DNA from: Sinonovacula constricta
Lineage: Eukaryota > Mollusca > Bivalvia > Cardiida > Solecurtidae
NCBI GenBank assembly: GCA_007844125.1
Contig: CM017555.1
Coordinates: 28,501,194-28,565,193, forward strand
Reading direction: 5' to 3'
Length of the DNA stretch: 64,000 nucleotides
Shown here: positions 38,823 through 50,710 of the stretch, piece after piece
How the letters are laid out: each line of letters starts with the position of its first letter
How positions within the stretch are numbered: the stretch's first letter is position 1
The notes under the pieces: generated by a model
Database searches by the model: none
Told to the model about the DNA's origin: nothing
What the model saw: the letters and a program-made list of their open reading frames with translations, nothing else
Position numbers and translations under genes: made by a program

Positions 38823-39651
38823 GAATAGGAACTGGAACTGACATGTCTGGAGTATTCATCCATAGACGTCGCCAATATGATCATAATTGTTTCGGGACGA
38901 TGGAACAAAAACAAAACAAACGATGCGTTTTAAAGAAATATTTCCCAATAGATATTAAAGCATGGAATAAACCAAATGTTAAAATTTATATATTTTGAAT
39001 ATACTAAGCCATGAAATAGGAGATGCTGATACATTTAATGATACAATATTGTACTGATTACATAAAATATACCGACAGCATAATAGATTTTCTGTTCCGT
39101 TTCAAAAACATTTCGCAATGCACGAGAATAAAGGTCAGACTGTCTGTGCAAAAAGAGTAGACAAAAACGTCGGCTTGGAGAAGAGAAGGACAAAAGTAAA
39201 GCAGAAGATGAATGAGAGAAGAACAAGTGAAGAAGACGTGAGCAAGAAGGAGAAGTAAGGCGACATCAAAGACAAATACACATACTACAACAGTTATAAT
39301 ACTTGTATGTTTCTAGTAATTTTCAAACGAATCACATTAATTACTTCGAGATAACAAAAACACATGTACCTCCTTTGCACCCCATGTAACTCTTAGAGTT
39401 CTATTGTATGACCTACATACGTAAGGGTTATACAGTTTAATAACAGATGTTTCTAGCATGTAGGTTAATTGCGTTTCATGTTACTTACATAAACCTAAAG
39501 ACTCTTGTATGCTAAAATTAGACAGTATCTAGAATGTGGGGATAACATATATCAAGAAATTAGGTAAACATTGATGAAATTATGTATACTTATGTAATAA
39601 AACGTGTGCAGAAAACACGTTTGATCAGGAAACCGAGGCAAAGTAATTTTC

Positions 39652-39830
39652 AGACTGACCGTTCCAAACCGGTAACTGTCGGGTTTGCTCTTTTCGTTAA
39701 ATGACTCATCACAAACTTGTTCTTACTTTTCGCTTGGCTTGCATGTGAAATACCTTTGTTCTGTGCCTTTTCGGATATATGTTATATGTATATGTTACAA
39801 TGATCATAGGATTTTGTCATATATTCTTAT
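39652..39830 (+). mobile_element. A-family repeat, copy A4, 5'-truncated
   Basis: It begins inside the core at AGACTGACCGTTCC and runs to the common 3' end TTTTGTCATATATTCTTAT. The 5' truncation with an intact 3' end is typical of target-primed retrotransposition. Confidence 0.7.
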
Positions 39831-39966
39831 TTATGGATCTGTCATAAACAGTTGGCGAGTGAATTTGCGGGATTAAATAAACCATACCTAAATTTTTACT
39901 TATGTTTGTCAATGCATTTTATAGTGTAAAGTTATATTTAAACGTTTTGGTCTGTCTACATCATGC

Positions 39967-40249
39967 GACCGGCCGCAATAGCTCAAGCGGAAGAACGTCG
40001 TCTTGCGGATCGGGAGGTTGTGTGTTCAAACCCCGGCCTGGTAAAACCAAAGACAGTAAAGTTGGTAGTTTTGGCTTCTCTCCTAACGCTCGGGGCTAAG
40101 GGGACAGCATAACGCCTGACTCGTCGGTGTCAGTATTATGGACTTGCCGGGTTCAGTCCCTGGGCAGCTCATAGGTGCCCCTGTGCTATAATGATAGAAA
40201 TGTCGCTGCACGGTATCGGCAAAAATACCGGCAAATCCCAATCCCATCC
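39967..40249 (+). mobile_element. B-family SINE, copy B3
   Basis: It contains the full head and body, ending in a short ATCCC repeat tail. Flanks CTACATCATGC (39956-39966) and CTACATTATGC (40250-40260) are a target duplication with one mismatch. The A box has changes (GCTCAAGCGGAAGAAC), so it may not be transcribable. Confidence 0.85.
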
Positions 40250-40969
40250 CTACATTATGCCTTATGATAATTATCTTTTTTTGGAAACATTTTTATTCAC
40301 AACTCAGTCAAACAACCTAACCTGTTTGCAAGAAATGCCGTAAGATATTCATAGCCGATGACGTTTAAAAATGGTTATAGAACAGATAACATATTTCAAC
40401 AAATGTTCATAAAATAATTACTTTTTTTTTAAAGTGCTAAAATGAAAAAAAAAACAATCATAAAAAACTTCCCTCCAAACAACGACATTTCCAGCCCGCC
40501 CAAGGGCAATTGAAATTACTTTTTCTCCAAAACAAATTTAACGCTTTTTCACAAGAATACTTGATACCAAACGGCAACAACATCTGACGCAATAACAATT
40601 CTGTCATATTGATTTGCGTTCGTCATTCAATCAACAGAGACACGCACTCAGTGAACATAGTATTTGGCTTTAAAAGCAACGAATAATTGAAATGGCGGAA
40701 AACGCTAAATAGAAAGGGTGTCTCTTTTATGTTGCCATTTTACAATTATTTAAACGATAAAGTCCTATCATGCGTTCGCAGCTGTTGGACTGCGCTTACT
40801 TGTTGATTTTCTTTAACTTTCATTATAAATCATGGAAAAGGTGCTTAACAGATTGCCTGCAAATTAAAGGTTTTAATAACACATTCAGCTTGCCATTTGA
40901 AAATTCACCTTATCCTGTACGTTCGGAACTAATGAAAACTATGTGAAACGCGTATTTATCTTAATGCAT

Positions 40970-41345
40970 ACCCCATTCTTGATTTGTAATGTAAAGCCTG
41001 TTCTATTGTGTACCCATTCTGTAACGTAAAGCCTTTTATAGTGTGTACCCATTTTGTAACGTGAAGCCTTTTATAGTGTGTACCCATTTTGTAATGTGAA
41101 GCCTTTTCTAATTTGCACCTTTTTTGTAATGTGAAGCCTTTTCTAATTTGCACCTTTTTTTGTAATGTGAAGCCTTTTCTAATGTGTACCCATTTGGTAA
41201 TGTGAAGCCTTTTCTAATTTGCACCTTTTTTGTAATGTGAAGCCTTTTCTAATGAGCACCCATTTTGTAACGTGAAGCCTTTTCTAATGTGCACCAATTT
41301 GGTAACGTCTACCCCTTTCTTTATGTGTACCAGTTTTATAACGCT
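40970..41345. repeat. About 35-bp minisatellite, about 10 copies
   Basis: The unit is built on TTGTAATGTGAAGCCTTTTC followed by TAATTTGCACC or TAGTGTGTACCC. Edge units are more diverged than central ones. Confidence 0.9.
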
Positions 41346-41880
41346 TCCTTTTTTCATACAGTACTGTTAACCTCCACCATAAACACTTCCAAAATTGGTC
41401 CACTTTTATGACAGTCGTCATCAGGATTAATACGCAACCAAATTTGCACAATGTCGCAAAGCAAAAATGAGTGCATTGATATGACATGCACATTTTAACG
41501 ACATTTATTCAATCTGGTGTGTCCACTATTTCACAGTTATTCAAATCATTGATATCTGTAAATATTGTGTATATCTTCTGTAATAGGAGAAAATAAAATG
41601 AAAGATAGAATTAAATTGAATTGGGATTTATGCTTAACAGGAATGCATCTGTTGTTGTTTGTTTTTTTCTTCAGAAGTGATGTAAATTAAAAGTGATTTG
41701 GATTAATTGTATAACAGAAGATTCTCAAGTTTCTGAACAAAGCACTTGGTAATCAAACATTGTATCTTGGTTCAATAATTATCCTTCCTATTTGTTCTCT
41801 ATTATACTTATTATATTTCCTTTAGACTGTATTGATTTTAGTTTAAGGTTCGTAGCCAATTTGTTTGTTGTTGTTGCTTT

Positions 41881-42003
<123 letters not shown>

Positions 42004-42073
42004 TGCGTTTGTTTGTTTTTTGTTGCTTCGTTTTGCTTAATATTATTTTTTGTAATCGATGTTTAAATGAATG

Positions 42074-42076
<3 letters not shown>

Positions 42077-42121
<45 letters not shown>

Positions 42122-42122
42122 T
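42077..42122. repeat. (AT)n microsatellite
   Basis: An AT tract of about 40 bp ending ATACATATATACA. Confidence 0.95.
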
Positions 42123-42745
42123 ACATTGTATTAAATGAATGTTCTGTTTAGTTTTTCTGCTTGTTATAATGATAATGATGATAATAATGAAACGAAATAA
42201 AGATTATATAAATCGTATTATTTACACATTTTTATTTTAAAGCAGCTTGTTTTACTTAGTCTAAGATATAATATGTCTATTTAAACATGCTTCATCGTAT
42301 CATCATTAAAATATAAAACAAGGCACAATCTACGTTGTCGCTGCATGGTTGACAAATTCAAGAAACATTACGAATAGGAAAGTAAGGAAAAAAGGTCTTC
42401 TAAGAATTACCACAATTACTAAATTTGAACTAACCCCACAGAGAATTTCACACTATGTAAAACGTGACAAATATACAGAGACGAGACAAACACACACAAA
42501 GAAAACAGCATATGCCGCAGTTTAATAGCCAGTCAACAAAAAAACTGAGTGAGTTTTAAATACCAGGTTTGTGGACCGATCCAACCTTGCACTTTCTGAA
42601 GGTTTTCTTTACAGACAAAACAGTGTAAATAAAAGTATCCCATCAAAGTGAAGGACGTTAAAAGATCCTATTGCCCTCTGGAATCAAATCAAATACTTCT
42701 GGGCCCACATACTAAACACGCAAATAAACTATCCCTTCAACACTG

Positions 42746-43085
42746 GTGAACCGGATGCAACCTTTGAGAACATATGTTGTCCGTGTCCGTCCAATCAAGT
42801 TTTATTTCCAGTTTAAGATTCCCCCGCGCAACATGTGGCTTAATAGATTTTGCCAGCTGTCAGTAAACTGGAATTCAAGCCGAAACATTTCAGTTTCATC
42901 CATAAATTATTCGGAAAGTAAAGCGCATTGATAGTTGTGGTTCACCTGCGGCAAAGAAATAGAAAGCTTGGAACATGTGGTAGGGTTAGTTTTAAACTGG
43001 CAACAGGAGAGAATGTATAATTTCCAATTCACCAGCTTGCTATCCTCCGATCACTATGTCCTTATCAACATAACTGTCTTATATA
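42746..43085 (+). pseudogene. Decayed non-LTR retrotransposon fragment (C-terminal zinc-knuckle region)
   Basis: The first 61 codons read LRTYVVRVRPIKFYF, then NMWLNRFCQLSVN. After two stops (TGA, TAG at 42929-42934) the same frame gives TCGKEIESLEHV and QQERMYNFQFTSLL. This order (L-R-T-Y, an N/R-x-x-L-x-x-F segment, C-G-x-E-x-x-E-H) resembles the region after the reverse transcriptase of many animal LINEs, where a Cys/His motif lies near the end of ORF2. The stops and short length mean it is dead. It could instead be a chance resemblance; the Cys/His motif is incomplete. Confidence 0.4.
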
Positions 43086-43887
43086 TCTAGCATGTGCCTC
43101 TATGTCTTTAGTGACGAACGGGTAGAGCAATGTCAAAACAAAAACACCATTAATGTTGTTTATTTGTTTGACGGTTAAGAGTGAGGTTATTTATAGTTTC
43201 CGAATAATGCTAGTTTTTGTTGTTGTTTATGATATTTTAGTATCTTCTGATGTTCAGGTTTTGTCGTAGATCTACCAGACTGTGTGCGGTATTGGGTTTA
43301 TTGCAGACTCGTAATGGGCGCTTAATTGAAGACAGTCAAACCGATTAAATCAGGTTTTATTACGAAGACGCGCACAAATGGTGGGCAAGATATTACAGTT
43401 GTTGATCCAAACATTATCATCATATTCTCCGAGGTTCGAATCACAGGTAGCGATATTTTGTATTCAGGTTTGTCTATAAAGCGGCATGTTTAATACCCAG
43501 AGTTCTACAAGGACAGCTGTCTATTGTTTAACCAGCACAATTCATACACGTACATTATCGTACTTAAAGGTGAAATCCGCCAGTTTGCAATACATGGCTT
43601 ACTCCTGTTAGTCAAAATTTTGACAATCTCCACAACAACTCAAAATTTCCCCTAAGTAAAGACAATTCTGACACCACGTAAGTTGTTAATAAAACTCGTG
43701 AAATAAGTCACTCAAAAGATTCACTTTTCCAAATCTATAAATAAGCACGATGGGGTATCTGCTTAACATAAATATTTACATCAGAGCGGACTACCCAGGA
43801 GATGATATAATGTAGTCGCATACGTAAGTGGTCCCGTGGTTTTCTTTTGAAAGAAGCTAACTGTGCAGCGTGACTCAGATAGGAAAT
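43086..43887. other. Gene-free stretch after the LINE remnant
   Basis: No frame or repeat recognised. It may contain the decayed 3' flank of the LINE fragment. Confidence 0.5.
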
Positions 43888-43899
43888 ACATATTTGTGA

Positions 43900-44194
43900 G
43901 AGCGTCGGTTTAAGTTACTGGAGGCCCCGGGTTCGATCACGGGCCGCGACATACCAAAGTCGTTAAAAATGGTAGTGGTATAGCTCCCTTGCTAACGCTC
44001 AGGCGAATATAAGGGTAGTTCCACGACTGGTTGGCCCGGTGTCAGGATAATGTGACTGGGTGTGGTATCATGCCAGGTGTTCACGGCATGCTATACACAG
44101 GTAAGGCAGCACTATATCTGCTTCAAGTGGACACCGTCTCCAGATAACTGAAACACTGTTGGTGGGACGATAAACCCAGTAAACAAACAAACAA
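43900..44194 (+). mobile_element. C-family SINE, copy C4, with target duplications
   Basis: A partial head (GAGCGTCGG, then GGTTCGATCACGG), the full C body and an AAACAAACAAACAAAC tail are present. Perfect 12-bp duplications ACATATTTGTGA flank it at 43888-43899 and 44195-44206. Confidence 0.9.
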
Positions 44195-44206
44195 ACATAT
44201 TTGTGA

Positions 44207-44722
44207 TAGCACGTGTGGTGTTACGCTTTATTTTTTAAACAGCTGTAGGGCATCAATAAACAGGACTTCTCAGTGCCTTTTGAGGGGAAAGGCAATTTAT
44301 TTGGTTGTTTGAGAAAGAAAATGTAGGTCTCAACAGTCGGGTGCCACTTTCAACATAAGGTTTATATACTGCCAATATTTTATGAGGTCTTGGCACTGGT
44401 ACAAAATGAATTGACTTGCTTAGTTGCACATGAAGTGGAGCAATAAAAAAAAGAAACATCTGATGAAGATTCAGATAATGTATTTAAATCATTGTATTAC
44501 AATAAACATCCAATGATAGCTGCTACTGATAAACACCTACGCTGTTAGATTTAAATAACAGTTTTAAATCGTTAAGGCCTGCCGAAACAAAAACAGACCT
44601 TTAAAAACAATATTTGTATCACAAGAGAAACCTTAAAACCTTTTTTCTGACTTGACCCCCGTAATCTATGTAGCCATTTAATTCATTCTACCAGCATTGT
44701 TGCATTTCTGTTCCGTTGACGT
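44207..44722. other. Left flank of the 33-bp array
   Basis: 44655-44700 (TAATCTATGTAGCCATTTAA, TTCATTCTACC) resembles 57050-57085 (TAATCTATGTTGTCATTTAG, TTCATCCTA), so the array abuts a dispersed repeat. Confidence 0.5.
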
Positions 44723-46483
44723 ATACAGAGGATCTGACACGAGTTGTCATTTAATATATAGAGGATCTGACACGAGTTGTCGTTTAATATATAGAGGATC
44801 TGACACGAGTTGTCATTTAATATATAGAGGATCTGGCACGTGTTGTCGTTTAATATATAGAGGATCTGACACGAGTTGTCATTTAATATATAGAGGATCT
44901 GACACGTGTTGTCGTTTAATATATAGAGGATCTGACACGAGTTGTCATTTAATATATAGAGGATCTGACACGAGTTGTCATTTAATATATAGAGGATCTG
45001 ACACGAGTTGTCATTTAATATATAGAGGATCTGACACGAGTTGTCATTTAATATATAGAGGATCTGACACGAGTTGTCATTTAATATATAGAGGATCTGA
45101 CACGAGTTGTCATTTAATATATAGAGGATCTGACACGAGTTGTCATTTAATATATAGAGGATCTGACACGAGTTGTCATTTAATATATAGAGGATCTGAC
45201 ACGAGTTGTCGTTTAATATATAGAGGATCTGACACGAGTTGTCATTTAATATATAGAGGATCTGACACGAGTTGTCGTTTAATATATAGAGGATCTGACA
45301 CGAGTTGTCATTTAATATATAGAGGATCTGACACGTGTTGTCGTTTAATATATAGAGGATCTGACACGTGTTGTCGTTTAATATATAGAGGATCTGACAC
45401 GTGTTGTCGTTTAATATATAGAGGATCTGACACGTGTTGTCGTTTAATATATAGAGGATCTGACACGTGTTGTCGTTTAATATATAGAGGATCTGACACG
45501 TGTTGTCGTTTAATATATAGAGGATCTGACACGTGTTGTCGTTTAATATATAGAGGATCTGACACGTGTTGTCATTTAATACATACAGGATCTGACACGT
45601 GTTGTCATTTAATACATACAGGATCTGACACGAGTTGTCATTTAATATATAGAGGATCTGACACGAGTTGTCATTTAATATATAGAGGATCTGACACGAG
45701 TTGTCATTTAATATATAGAGGATCTGACACGAGTTGTCATTTAATATATAGAGGATCTGACACGAGTTGTCGTTTAATATATAGAGGATCTGACACGAGT
45801 TGTCATTTAATATATAGAGGATCTGACACGAGTTGTCGTTTAATATATAGAGGATCTGACACGAGTTGTCATTTAATATATAGAGGATCTGACACGTGTT
45901 GTCGTTTAATATATAGAGGATCTGACACGTGTTGTCGTTTAATATATAGAGGATCTGACACGTGTTGTCGTTTAATATATAGAGGATCTGACACGTGTTG
46001 TCGTTTAATATATAGAGGATCTGACACGTGTTGTCGTTTAATATATAGAGGATCTGACACGTGTTGTCGTTTAATATATAGAGGATCTGACACGTGTTGT
46101 CATTTAATACATACAGGATCTGACACGTGTTGTCATTTAATACATACAGGATCTGACACGAGTTGTAATTTAATACATTCAGGATCTGACACGTGTTGTC
46201 ATTTAATACATACAGGATCTGACCCGTGTTGTCATTTAATGCATTCAGGATCTGACACGTGTTGCCATTGAATACAAAGAGTATTTGACACGTGTTTTTA
46301 TTTAATACATAGAGGATATGACACAAGTTGTCATTTAATACATACATGATCTGACCCGTGTTGTCATTTAATACATACATGATCTGACCCGTGTTGTCAT
46401 TTAATACATACATGATCTGACCCGTGTTGTCATTTAATACATACATGATCTGACACATGTTGTCATTTAATACATAAAGAAAC
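44723..46483. repeat. 33-bp tandem array (about 53 copies) with higher-order structure
   Basis: The monomer contains TATAGAGGATCTGACACG followed by AGTTGTC or TGTTGTC and CATTTAA or CGTTTAA. The GTG variant makes an ACACGTGT palindrome (E-box CACGTG); the GAG variant does not. Variants are ordered: runs of GAG/CAT units, an alternating GAG-CGT/GAG-CAT stretch, six or seven GTG/CGT units, then two units with ACATACAGG. This block occurs twice, with landmarks 528 bp (16 units) apart at 45581 and 46109. Both flanks hold decayed units. Because 33 is divisible by 3, long open frames run on both strands; they are not taken as genes. Confidence 0.95.
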
Positions 46484-46805
46484 TGACTAATAATGTTCTA
46501 ATATATGATAACGAGTTACAGATCGTTTTTATCACATAAGGTTTATCGACAATATACGATTTTATTAAATGCTAACAATACTTGTAAATAGTGGTATGAG
46601 ACGATCTGCATTACGATGATGTCGATGACGTCATCAATCAAAAAGGTGTTTTACACTAGTGTAATATGTAATGGGTGTAGTGAATCTAAACAAGGGGAAT
46701 CAAGTGATAAATTAAACCTTTAATCCCATCTTAGGAACTACAGGCTTTAAAAGTAAATAGTTAACACGTACACTAGGTGGCATTTGATATAATTTTAAAT
46801 AAAAC

Positions 46806-46854
46806 ATTAATTGATAATTAATTAATTAATAATTAATTAATTAATTAATTAATT
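46806..46854. repeat. (TTAA)n tract
   Basis: Repeated TAATTAAT, fully palindromic. Confidence 0.9.
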
Positions 46855-47266
46855 TACCGATCCCTTGCTAATTTATCTATCTTAATTCATTTTAAAATAC
46901 TGAATGCCTACACATGCCTACAAACCTCTTTTATTAAAATACACCACCAGAATCCTAGCGAATCTAGGTTGAAGAAAATATTATACTTCTCCGACCACAT
47001 GTGTCGGACCAAGCATTAAGCTTGCCAATTAATGAAGATACTTGATAATAAATCCTCTATCTAAAGATAATTGATAATAAAAGATACTCTCGGATCAGTC
47101 ATGATCCAGGGAAGAGTCCTGGAATGGGAATTTATTTTAGATCTACCTGGATGATCCCTCATATTTGCTTGAAGAGTAGAACCATCATTTACAGTGGTGT
47201 ATATGTGAAATTGCAACCGAAATATAAATGTCTGGTTGTATTTATATTTCGAGTATATATATTTAT

Positions 47267-47546
47267 ACCGGCCGCAATAGCTAAGGTGGTAGAGCGTCGG
47301 CTTGCGGATCGGGAGGTCGTGGGTTCAAACCCCGGCCAGGTCAAACCAAAGACTTTAAAGTTGGCAGTAGTGGCTTCCTTCCTAACGCTCGGGGCTAAGG
47401 GGACAGCATTACGTCTGACTCGTTTGTGTCAGTATAATGGTCCGGTCGGGTTCAGTCCCCGGGCAGCTCATAAGTGCCCCTGTGCTATAATGATAGAAAT
47501 GTCACTGCACAGTATGGGCAAAAATGCCGGCTCATCCCATCCCACA
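47267..47546 (+). mobile_element. B-family SINE, copy B4
   Basis: The head GCCGCAATAGCTAAGGTGGT and B box GGGTTCAAACCCC are present, and the body is close to B1. It ends CATCCCATCCC. The long open frame across it matches that over B2 because both read the same repeat. Confidence 0.85.
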
Positions 47547-48479
47547 TATATGTATTCTATCGAGTATAGTATTAGTGCCGTGGCACGGGTGCCAATATAT
47601 GACAGCCATTCTGCCATTTCTGAATATTCATATCTCATCTGTAAAGTACATTTCTACAACTCTGTTAATGGGTATACTGCCCTAGACCAGGGGTAACGCA
47701 TTGGGTAATAATTAGTTGGTTCGATTTTTTAAACGACAAAACAGTCCCCGCTATGACTTGACATAAAGCGTTATGTTAAAGGTACAAGAAAAGTCGTTGC
47801 AAAGCATCAACGACGACGCAAAAAGTTAGGAATGTAAAGAGATTAAAGCAATATGGGAGCAAGTAACAAGACTCTTGAAACGTTATGGATTTTGTTTGAA
47901 AGTTTTCAGTATACTATAATTTTTCGAGAAAAAGCCTGTATAACTTATATTCCTGAGACCATAGAATAGTTTAAAACAAAATGAAAAGCAAAAACCGACA
48001 CCATTTAATATGTTTTCTTAAGATGTTACATATGTAGAAAAAACACATAATTATTATAATTAACTATAAAACTAGCACTAGCAGAAATTGCACATGGGCA
48101 GCAGTCTCGCATTACACAAATAAGTATTGTTCAGATAATATTTTCTCGAACGTAGTATGTGTTTTTTCAGTATCTTATTGTTTATTTTCGAAGTGATTTT
48201 GAAAGTTACAAACACAAATAAATATAAAAATAAAAACATAAAATAGAACACCTTTTACCGAATTAGGACCCGTATTGATCAGGTTTAGAAAGTCCGCAAA
48301 ACAAACTTTCCCCCATGTGCAAATTTTAGTGAGCATTTCATAACATAGGCGTCGCGCTCCAGCGCGTCGCCAATAAATCCAAAGTCAATATATTTATCAT
48401 TTAAACGTAAACCCGATTCGGTGATGTGTACACAAATAATCTATAAATACAGCTGTCCGTTTGCATGTGCGTGATTTGT
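47547..48479. other. Gene-free AT-rich stretch
   Basis: Nothing recognised beyond short A-rich runs. Confidence 0.6.
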
Positions 48480-48626
48480 CTGTGGGCGGGTGGGTGGGGG
48501 GATAGCCTGTGTTTGTGTGTGTGTGTGTGTGTGCGCAAGGGGGGGGGGGGGGTGATTGTGTTGGACGATAGGCTGTATGTGTGTGTTGGGGCGATGGGAA
48601 GTGGGGGGGGGGGGGGGGGGGGGGGG
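48480..48626. repeat. G/T-rich tract with two poly-G runs
   Basis: It comprises GGGCGGGTGGGTGGGGGG, a (GT)n stretch, a 14-bp G-rich run near 48539 and a 22-bp run at 48604-48626. The GGG-spaced start is a classic G-quadruplex pattern. Confidence 0.9.
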
Positions 48627-49254
48627 CGTTAGTCATAAAAAATGTGAATTGAGAAACAAAGCAGAAATATGCGAATGCGCCTTTTAATTTCAGGATTTGC
48701 CTATTTTAATAACTAAAATCTAATTTACGAGCCTGCCAAGAAGTGAATGTCATTTCTAAGTCTTACCTGTTTAAATTTCATCATCTATTCTCCTTGAATA
48801 CCATATCTTTTTTGCCGGAATCACATCGAAGCCAATATATCCGAACGGTGGCAAATGCTTTGTCTCTAGTGCATGCACGCAAGTGCTAACACCCTGTGCT
48901 ATCTTGAATTATGATGATGCACCCGGAGCCTACTGATAAAGATATCGTGTTTATGTTTTCTTAATGTTTATTCGAGAGGGGTAGTGATAATTTATGGACC
49001 CCGCTGGTTCCAGCTGGTGTGTTGAGTTTTCTCTGCGTTTGTCAAATGAAGTCATTGTGGTACGGTTAATAAACGTTCAAAAAGAGACGTTTAATATACT
49101 GGACCTTTAATCAGAAATCTGATATGTTGCCTTGGTGATAAAACCCCGGAAACAAAACGTCAAATTTAGGTGTCATATTTTTAAATAGGAAGCACGAGAC
49201 CTTAGTTTGTTTTGTTTTTGTTACATTACACCGACACAATTACAACCTGGTTAG

Positions 49255-49850
49255 CGACGTCCGGCTTATCCTTGATAGGGGAAGACCCGAGACGTATGCC
49301 AGAGTAGAACCACTGGCACATCACAGGTTGATTTGAGTACCTTCCTACCGAAAAAGTCTTACCCGGACCGGGAACCAAACCATGTGGCGAGGGGCAATCG
49401 GAACACCTCGGATAATTCACGAATCATCTCTCGGATGTATGTAGGTAGACGGATAACCTCGGCCATTTCCCTAAATGGGACTTATTTTGATACAGACGTC
49501 AAAACAAAGATGTCAGCTCGGATGACAGCTCACTATAGCACGATGCCATTTAAACTTCAATTTGTGGCTGCTTCAAATTTAAATCATCGTAGTTTAATTT
49601 ACAAAACGCAGCAAACAAAACAGCTGTCAAACGACGCCATTGTTTATGTTTTGTGCGACCTTTATTTAAGGCATAGGCTATTCTTCCGACTTCCGGCGAA
49701 TAAAACGATCGTGATTTCTGTAAGTATCATTGCACCAGATACATCCGAGGGCTGATTGTCCCGAGGACGGAATTACCGATTGGTAATTGGGCAAGGGGCT
49801 GAGGAGTTACAAGATAGAGACTCTAATGATTCGGCCCTTGACGCCCCACG
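49255..49850 (-). mobile_element. E-family SINE, copy E3, split by a TIR element
   Basis: The E body and B-box side are at 49255-49394 (GAAGACCCGAGACG, then GTAGAACCACTGG). The head side resumes at about 49785-49850 (GCTGAGGAGTTACAAG). A D-family element separates them. Confidence 0.65.
49395..49782 (+). mobile_element. D-family TIR element, copy D2
   Basis: It begins CAATCGGAACACCTCGG and ends GAATTACCGATTG, with a short deletion in the right terminal repeat compared with D3. It sits inside E-family SINE E3. The flanks GCGAGGGGC and GCAAGGGGC may be a target duplication but are displaced by a few bases on the right. No transposase frame is present. Confidence 0.75.
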
Positions 49851-50384
49851 TGACTTAAGTTCGTATAGTTATCAGAACAGAAACCAAATACAGTGTTTAC
49901 CAGAAATGTACATGCCGATTAAAATAATTGACAAAATGCAAACAAATTTTCGTAAAGGAACATACAAACTTTAATTATCACAATCTTTTCAATATTCGGT
50001 CTTTCGGCCTTTACGAAGATACAGTCACAGGCTTCAAGTAATTACTGAACGATAAAGAATACAGAAACATTAAAATCGAGCAAATTTCTCTGTATACTTA
50101 TTTCTAAAAAGAATGATATCTAATTGAAGATAAATTTTAAAGGTGAGCAAAACAGTTTTACAATTAATTGGGACTCCAACCACTGAGGTAACAACCATTG
50201 TCTGACAATAAGTTCAAAAAGTGAGCTGAAAACCAATTTGCGGTAATGAGCAATGTCGTTATTTGTTCAAAATGATAAAATTTTAATCAACACATATCAT
50301 ACACATATATTTCTAGTTTAATGGCTGTTATTTTCATAACAAGGAGTAATGTTCAGAATAATTATATTATCTAACTCTCTCATT

Positions 50385-50494
50385 TCTTTCTTTCTTTATT
50401 TCGTTCTTTTTCCTTTTTGCTTTCGCTTTTTCTTTCTTTCTGTTTTTTCTTTCTTTCTCTTTTTTGCAAGTCTTTCTTTCATTCATTCTCTCAT

Positions 50495-50530
<36 letters not shown>

Positions 50531-50710
50531 TCCTTCTTTTTTCTTCCTTCATTTCCGTCTGTACATCTTTCTTTTTTCCGTCTTTCTTTCTTTTTTTCTT
50601 TCCTTCTTTTTTCTTCCTTTATTTCCGTCTTGACATCTTTCTTTTTTCCGTCGTTCTTTCTTTCCTTCCTTCTTTCTTTCTTTCTTTCTTTTTTTCTTTC
50701 TTTCTTTCTA
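50385..50710. repeat. (CTTT)n polypyrimidine tract, about 325 bp
   Basis: Nearly all plus-strand bases are C or T. Two internal blocks (about 50530-50585 and 50605-50660) repeat TTTTTTCTTCCTT-ATTTCCGTCTTG-type sequence, so part of it is a roughly 75-bp tandem duplication. Ser/Phe-rich frames are not genes. Confidence 0.9.

Noticed and set aside
44683..46458. A 591-codon minus-strand frame and a 524-codon plus-strand frame made of 11-residue repeats
   Set aside because: The 33-bp unit lacks stops in several frames on both strands, so open frames are automatic. There is no signal peptide, unique domain or splice context, and variation between units shows no coding bias I could see.
44723..46483. 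CRISPR array
   Set aside because: Units are contiguous with no spacers, there are no cas genes, and the window is from a eukaryote.
47124..47696. 190-codon plus-strand frame
   Set aside because: It reads through SINE B4; the same peptide comes from SINE B2 at 38555-38914.
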